From: Streptomyces deccanensis
Lineage (GTDB): Bacteria; Actinomycetota; Actinomycetes; Streptomycetales; Streptomycetaceae
Assembly: GCF_022385335.1 (NCBI RefSeq)
Contig: NZ_CP092431.1
Location: 682,001-746,000, forward strand
Length of the DNA: 64,000 nucleotides
Direction: 5' to 3'
Shown here: positions 59,936 through 64,000 of the stretch, one piece after another
How positions within the stretch are numbered: position 1 is the first letter of the stretch
Layout: each line of letters begins with the position of its first letter
Notes under the pieces: generated by a model
Seen by the model: the letters and a program-made list of their open reading frames with translations, nothing else
What the model was told of the DNA's origin: nothing
The model's database searches: none
Translations under genes and position numbers: made by a program

Positions 59936-61351
59936 TCATTCCGTGTACACGGTGATGGTTGCCAGGTGTTCCGCCATGGCGAGCACCGTGCGGTCGGCGT
60001 ACGGTGCGCCGATGATCTGGACGGCGATGGGCTTCCCGTGGCCGTCCGTGCCGACGGGAGCGATGGCGGCGGGCAGGCCGACGTGGCTGATGAGGTTGGT
60101 CCAGCCGGTCTGGTCGAAGAAACTGCGCTCGTTCCCGTCGACGTAAAGGGTGCGGCTGCCATTGGGGATCGCGGGGGTAGGCGCGGCGGGGGTGAGGAGC
60201 ACGTCGTGGTGCTCGAAGAACGCCGTCCACGCGGCGCGTTGGCGGGCGCGTTCTTCGTTCGCATTCAGCCAGGAGCGGTGGGCCTGGGTGCGGTGGCGCA
60301 GAAAGGTGGCTCGGGGGGAGGTGTCATCGTCGGCTAGGTGATGTGCGCTGGTCTGGTCCGCCGTGAAATCGACGTCGGTGCCAGCGAGCGAGGCGTTGGC
60401 GTAGAGAAGTTGCTCGAAGAGCGTCGACGACGCCGTGAAATCGACGGGGCCAGCAGTGCGGGTGACGCGTGTCCCGGTGGCGGTCAGTCGACGGGTGAGT
60501 TGTTCAAGGGTTTCGGCAGTGGCGTCGTCGACGGGGCAGGCGGGGTCGTTCGGCCAGATGGCGATGCGGAAGTCGTCCAGGTCTTGGGGTGGTGCAGGCA
60601 GGTTCAGGCGCCACGGTGTGCGCTCGTCCGGGACCGGTCTGGTGAGGGCGGTGAGCATGAGGGCCAGGTCGCGGGGGTGGCGGGCCAGCGGGCCTGGGGT
60701 GAGCATGTCGCTCGTGGTCAGCCAGCCAGGTGGGCGGGGAATGTGCCCTCGGGCGGGGACGAGTCCCTGCGTCGGGCGCAGGGCGTAGGTGCCGCAGTAG
60801 TGGGCGGGAAGGCGCAGCGAGCCGGCGAGGTCGCTTCCCAGCTCGAGGGGGGTCAGTGCGGCCGCGACGGCTGCCGCAGCTCCACCGGAGGAGCCGCCGG
60901 GGGTGCGGGTGGGATCGTGCGGGTTGCGGGTGGCTCCGAAGAGCGTGTTGTCGGTGTGGAGGTCCTGGCAGTGGGCGGGGACGTTGGTCTTGCCCATGAT
61001 CACGGCTCCGGCATGCCGGAGCCGTGCGACCGCGTCGGCGTCGTGCGTGGGGGTGTGGTGGCGCAGTTCTTCGGCCCCGCACGTGGTGCGCAGTCCGGCC
61101 GTTTCGAAGGAGTCCTTGATGGTGAGCGGAAGTCCGTCGATGTTGCCGGTGGACTGACCCCGTGCACGGCGGTCGTCCGAGGCGTCGGCTGCCTGGCGGG
61201 CCGCGTCGATGTCCAGGGTGACGACGGCGTTGATGGCGCTGGCCTGGATCCGCTGGTGGTGGAGCTCCAGCAGTTCGCGGCTGGAGATGCGGCGCCGGTT
61301 CAGAGCAGCGAGCTGGGCGTGGGCCGGGAGGGCTGTGTAGTCGGTGGTCAC
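59936..61351 (-). CDS. Amidase-signature family enzyme
   Basis: 471 residues. Catalytic triad residues: Lys in LTIKDSF near 78, Ser in TPGGSSGGAAAAV near 150 and Ser in GSDLAGSLRLPAH near 175 (usually GSDxGGS; Ala is found here before the final Gly-Ser). It hydrolyses an amide or aryl-amide; the substrate is unknown. GTG 61351 overlaps the stop of the membrane gene, so it is the last gene of a four-gene operon. Confidence 0.88.
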   Translation of the reverse strand: MTTDYTALPAHAQLAALNRRRISSRELLELHHQRIQASAINAVVTLDIDAARQAADASDDRRARGQSTGNIDGLPLTIKDSFETAGLRTTCGAEELRHHTPTHDADAVARLRHAGAVIMGKTNVPAHCQDLHTDNTLFGATRNPHDPTRTPGGSSGGAAAAVAAALTPLELGSDLAGSLRLPAHYCGTYALRPTQGLVPARGHIPRPPGWLTTSDMLTPGPLARHPRDLALMLTALTRPVPDERTPWRLNLPAPPQDLDDFRIAIWPNDPACPVDDATAETLEQLTRRLTATGTRVTRTAGPVDFTASSTLFEQLLYANASLAGTDVDFTADQTSAHHLADDDTSPRATFLRHRTQAHRSWLNANEERARQRAAWTAFFEHHDVLLTPAAPTPAIPNGSRTLYVDGNERSFFDQTGWTNLISHVGLPAAIAPVGTDGHGKPIAVQIIGAPYADRTVLAMAEHLATITVYTE

Positions 61352-62544
61352 CGGATGATGTCCTCGGGGGCGGACCGCTCGCGCCGGGCGTAGTGCCGGG
61401 CGACGGCGGTCAGGACGGTGAGGTCCTCGATGGGGTGGGAAGACTTCATGTTCTTGTCAGCGAAGTCGGTCAATTGAGCCGGTTGCGTGCCTTGGGTGTG
61501 GGCGGTCAGAGCGGCGCGGATCTGGTCAGCGCTCGTCGCCGCATGGAGTTCGTTACCCGTAAGCCCGGCAGCCCGGTGTCGTCGTTCGCTGGCTGTGCGC
61601 ACGTCGTGGTCAAGGTAGGGACGGACGGCTGTCTGCCCGTCACGGATCTCCACCACGCGGCGGTAGACCTGGAAGGAGATCCCCTGCGAGGGCAGACGGT
61701 CGCCAGCAGCCCTGTCGTTGGGGGTGAGGGCGATTTCGGGTACGGCTCGGTGGAAAGCGACCCACAGCGGATACAACTGGCGGTGTGCCCGTCGCAGGCC
61801 GATCCCGTAGGCAGTGCGCTGCACTTGGGCGGTGATGGTGGGGACGAGCCAGCCGACGAGGGTGAGGATGGTGCCGATGTCGCCGCAGATCCAGGCGAAG
61901 TCCTCCCAGCCGGCCAGTGAGGTTCCGAGGGCGGCGGCGATCACGTTCCCGATGCGGACGGCGCTGTAGCCGAGAGTGACAGCCGCGCCGATGGAGACGA
62001 TGCGCAGGCCGATACAGACGGCCGTTCGGGGGCTGCGGCCAGCCAGGCGCCAGCACGCCACGGCGAGGTAGAGCTCGGCGAAGGTGTAGGCGCTGATGTA
62101 GAGGGTCAAGTAGGTCGCGTAGATGTTGTCGTGCGCGTAGTAGAGGGTGAAGTCCGTCGGCCGCTGAACGGCGGGCGTCAGCAGGAAGAAGAGGACGAAC
62201 AACCCGCTGATGACGGCGAGGCCGGCGCCGAGCCAGTACCGCGACATTCGACGTGCCCGGTCGGCGGACGAACCCCAGTGGCTGAGGACGACCTGCTGGC
62301 AGGCCAGTAGTGCCACCACGCAGCTCTGGGCCAGCGGCACAGCGAGGTTCCGCGTGCCGAGAGTGTCATCGATGGCCCGCCACATGGAGCTGATCGAGAA
62401 CAGGAAGCTCAGCGCCGAGAGCAGGTAGACGGCAGTCAGCGCCGCCCATGCGGTGTCCCTGCGCCGGGCGGGGAGGTCTCTGAGCAGGAAGGCGAGGCCG
62501 ACCAGCGCCATGGTCAGGCTGATCGGATGCAGGAGGTCCTTCAC
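61348..62544 (-). CDS. MAB_1171c-family membrane protein
   Basis: 398 residues. Seven TM helices in the first ~235 residues, then a soluble domain with HRQLYPLWVAFHRAVPEIAL and YRRVVEIRDGQ, which matches the MAB_1171c/DUF6545 family as I know it. It is called a putative transporter, but its function is unproven. GTG 62544 overlaps the metalloprotease stop. The family often lies next to XRE and ImmA/IrrE-type genes in Streptomyces. Confidence 0.8.
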   Translation of the reverse strand: MKDLLHPISLTMALVGLAFLLRDLPARRRDTAWAALTAVYLLSALSFLFSISSMWRAIDDTLGTRNLAVPLAQSCVVALLACQQVVLSHWGSSADRARRMSRYWLGAGLAVISGLFVLFFLLTPAVQRPTDFTLYYAHDNIYATYLTLYISAYTFAELYLAVACWRLAGRSPRTAVCIGLRIVSIGAAVTLGYSAVRIGNVIAAALGTSLAGWEDFAWICGDIGTILTLVGWLVPTITAQVQRTAYGIGLRRAHRQLYPLWVAFHRAVPEIALTPNDRAAGDRLPSQGISFQVYRRVVEIRDGQTAVRPYLDHDVRTASERRHRAAGLTGNELHAATSADQIRAALTAHTQGTQPAQLTDFADKNMKSSHPIEDLTVLTAVARHYARRERSAPEDIIR

Positions 62545-63056
62545 CGGTCGGCCCCTCTGCGGCTGAGAAGGGTATGGGCCACCCGCTCCTGTATGTCGTC
62601 ACCCGTCGGAGACGCGGTGCGCAGACGGTGTTCGATGACGCGGCCGGAGAGGTAAGAGGCGAGGAGTTCGGCGTCGTGCTCCTCGGTCTCCTCGTAGCTG
62701 CTGCGCCCGAGCATCATCTCGACCATGTCCGGGTCGAGCAGCGGCGCGATGTCCTTCGCTTCCACCTCGGGCGACGGGCCGCGTTCGTGGTGGCCGAGAA
62801 ACAGGTGGGCCAGCTCGTGGCCGATGACGTGGTCCTGGTGGGCGCGGCTGGTCCGCGGGTCGAAGAAGATGTGGAAGGCGCTCCGGGTGACGTACGTGAC
62901 GCCGCAGCGCCGGCCTGGAACGGTTTCCGCCGCCTCGATGTGCACCGTGCGCCCTGTCCGGCGAGTCACTTCGTGCCGGAGGTCACGGACGCTTGCGACC
63001 TGAGGGAGTTTCAAATCCGCCAAGAGGCTCGGTTGTTGGCGAGGAGACGACCACAT
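62541..63056 (-). CDS. ImmA/IrrE-type metalloprotease
   Basis: 171 residues. GHELAHLFLGHHERG near 78 contains the HExxH zinc motif with a following Glu in an ETEEHDAELLASYL helix. ImmA/IrrE proteases cleave a partner repressor. The partner here is probably the XRE protein encoded just upstream. ATG 63056 is used; ATG 63089 and GTG 63104 (overlapping the XRE stop) are alternative starts. Confidence 0.88.
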   Translation of the reverse strand: MWSSPRQQPSLLADLKLPQVASVRDLRHEVTRRTGRTVHIEAAETVPGRRCGVTYVTRSAFHIFFDPRTSRAHQDHVIGHELAHLFLGHHERGPSPEVEAKDIAPLLDPDMVEMMLGRSSYEETEEHDAELLASYLSGRVIEHRLRTASPTGDDIQERVAHTLLSRRGADR

Positions 63057-63100
63057 GCTTCTCTCTGTTTCTCGTTCTTCTGAGTCCATTTGACAGGGTG

Positions 63101-63538
63101 TCACTCTGGCTCTGGAGGGAGCCCTTCGAGTTCTCTCACCCTGTCAACTTCCTTGAGCACTTGGGCAAAACCGTCTTCGGAAAGACCGATCATCCGATAG
63201 AAGACGTGCTCGATGCCTGCCTGCTTTGACTTGACTGCAGCAAACTGACGGATTGCTTCGGTCGCGACGTCGTCGTCATCGAAGAAGACGGGCGGGAATC
63301 CAAATGCCCTGGCCAGCCACGCCTTGGTCTCCGGGGACGGGTTGGCGCGCTTCCCGGTGCGCAGCAGCGAGATGTACGAGTCGGAGAGCGAGCCTCCGAA
63401 GCCCGCGATCCGCGCGGCCACTTCTTTGTTGCTGTAGACCCCCCGCCGGGGTGGGTGGACGTGCTCGAACAGCCAGTTCAGCCGTTCGCGGAACACGACC
63501 CCTTCATCTCCGGACGATCGCCCCGTGATGTCACTCAT
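63101..63538 (-). CDS. XRE-family HTH repressor
   Basis: 145 residues from ATG 63538 (GGGGAAG upstream). An N-terminal HTH (FRERLNWLFEHVHPPRRGVY, SNKEVAARIAG, LSDSYISLLRTGKRANP) is followed by a helical C-terminal domain (AIRQFAAVKSKQAGIEHVFY). It heads an operon with the metalloprotease, membrane protein and amidase. Two tandem GTTGACTGG repeats about 50 bp upstream are its likely operator. Confidence 0.85.
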   Translation of the reverse strand: MSDITGRSSGDEGVVFRERLNWLFEHVHPPRRGVYSNKEVAARIAGFGGSLSDSYISLLRTGKRANPSPETKAWLARAFGFPPVFFDDDDVATEAIRQFAAVKSKQAGIEHVFYRMIGLSEDGFAQVLKEVDRVRELEGLPPEPE

Positions 63539-63544
63539 GATCAA

Positions 63545-64000
63545 CTTCCCCTATATCCGACCCTTGCGACACCACCACCGTACGCCATCGTTGACTGGTG
63601 TTGACTGGGGCTCCCCCGGTATGAAAAGTTCTCCACCGTCGGCATCCTCCTGTTCGTATTGAAAGCTCGTTCCCATGGGACACGTATTCACATGCGCAAT
63701 AAGTTCAATAGAGTGACGAGAGACACAGCCGCGGCAGACTTCACCGTCCTTTCACAGACGAGTCACGCCGCGTGCGAAAGCTCTGATAAAGCTCAAGTTC
63801 GAGCAGTTTCGAGGATTACTTGAGATTCGGAATCTGCCGCACTCGATGTCACTTCGCGCTTCCAGTCAGGACGCGGATGCTGCCAGATTCCAAGCATTAC
63901 GAGCAGCTGCGGCAACGGCAGTTCGAGGGCTTCGGTGGCTACAGCTCCGCACCAGGCGGCGATCACGGGATTCAGTGGTCACGTCACGGTCTGCAACCAG
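63545..64000. other. Gene-free stretch to the window end
   Basis: About 455 bp without a supported gene, noticeably more AT-rich than the rest. Apart from the direct repeat at 63590 I see no tRNA, dhaK sequence or attachment-site copy here, so the right end of the element is outside the window. Confidence 0.5.
63590..63608. promoter_or_regulatory. Tandem direct repeat upstream of the XRE gene
   Basis: GTTGACTGG at 63590-63598 and again at 63600-63608, a 10-bp spacing that places both on one face of the helix. It is 52-70 bp upstream of the XRE start and is a good candidate operator or promoter element. Confidence 0.5.

Noticed and set aside
47763..63608. Complete integrative conjugative element
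   Set aside because: No replication, FtsK/TraB, relaxase or spread gene is visible here, so only an integrase-bearing island can be claimed.

Overview
The window is high-GC DNA from a Streptomyces-type actinomycete. The signs are GTG and TTG starts, chains of ATGA/GTGA start-stop overlaps, SigE-family sigma factors, NarL/LuxR two-component pairs, SARP and WhiB regulators and a DUF6415-like protein. Positions 1 to about 47.69 kb look like chromosome. From about 47.69 kb to at least 63.6 kb the content looks like an integrated mobile element whose right end lies outside the window.

Chromosomal part, left to right. (1) 1.0-7.2 kb is a nickel/cobalt island: an ArsR-type sensor with the NmtR metal-site spacing, a perfect 15-bp palindrome in the divergent promoter, a His-tailed MFS exporter, a NiCoT permease with a possible Nur box, and a cobalamin riboswitch ahead of cbiMNQO. 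(2) 7.2-17.4 kb encodes oxidative, non-phosphorylating L-fucose degradation: mutarotase, sugar dehydrogenase, lactonase, fuconate dehydratase, 2-keto-3-deoxyfuconate dehydrogenase and diketo-acid hydrolase. It faces a sugar ABC transporter and a FadR-type regulator. (3) 17.4-20.3 kb has a secreted beta-propeller phytase with five 17-bp repeats in its leader, and a multi-pass acyltransferase-like protein. (4) 20.4-27.1 kb has two two-component systems, an ECF sigma factor with a membrane PQQ-propeller partner, and an orphan LuxR protein. (5) 27.4-35.0 kb has an FAD oxidoreductase, a strong terminator, and then a secreted-peptide-like cluster: an 89-residue Ala-rich peptide, a 21-bp attenuator hairpin, an HTTM/SdpB-like protein fused to an alpha/beta hydrolase, an SdpA/DUF5819-like protein, a tiny membrane peptide, an ABC exporter, another small membrane protein and a methyltransferase. 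This is the strongest candidate for an undescribed system. (6) 35.0-47.3 kb has an HxlR regulator, a thioesterase, an epoxide-hydrolase-like protein, an AfsR-type regulator split by a 16-bp tandem duplication, a VanX-like dipeptidase, a CHAP protein with a four-repeat propeller tail, and a hydrolase/acyltransferase/methyltransferase/response-regulator group with a shared promoter element.

Mobile part. A tyrosine integrase lies just downstream of the first seven codons of what looks like dhaK (dihydroxyacetone kinase), so the element appears to have entered the 5' end of that gene. After it come an excisionase, a WhiB-like protein with an added HTH, decayed MFS and transposase fragments, a frameshifted SIR2 gene, a radical SAM protein with a Cys-repeat tail next to a PIMT-like methyltransferase, several small cargo ORFs, a HTH/TPR regulator with a GNAT enzyme, and an operon of XRE regulator, ImmA/IrrE-type metalloprotease, MAB_1171c-type membrane protein and amidase. 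No replication or TraB/FtsK-type transfer gene is visible in the window.
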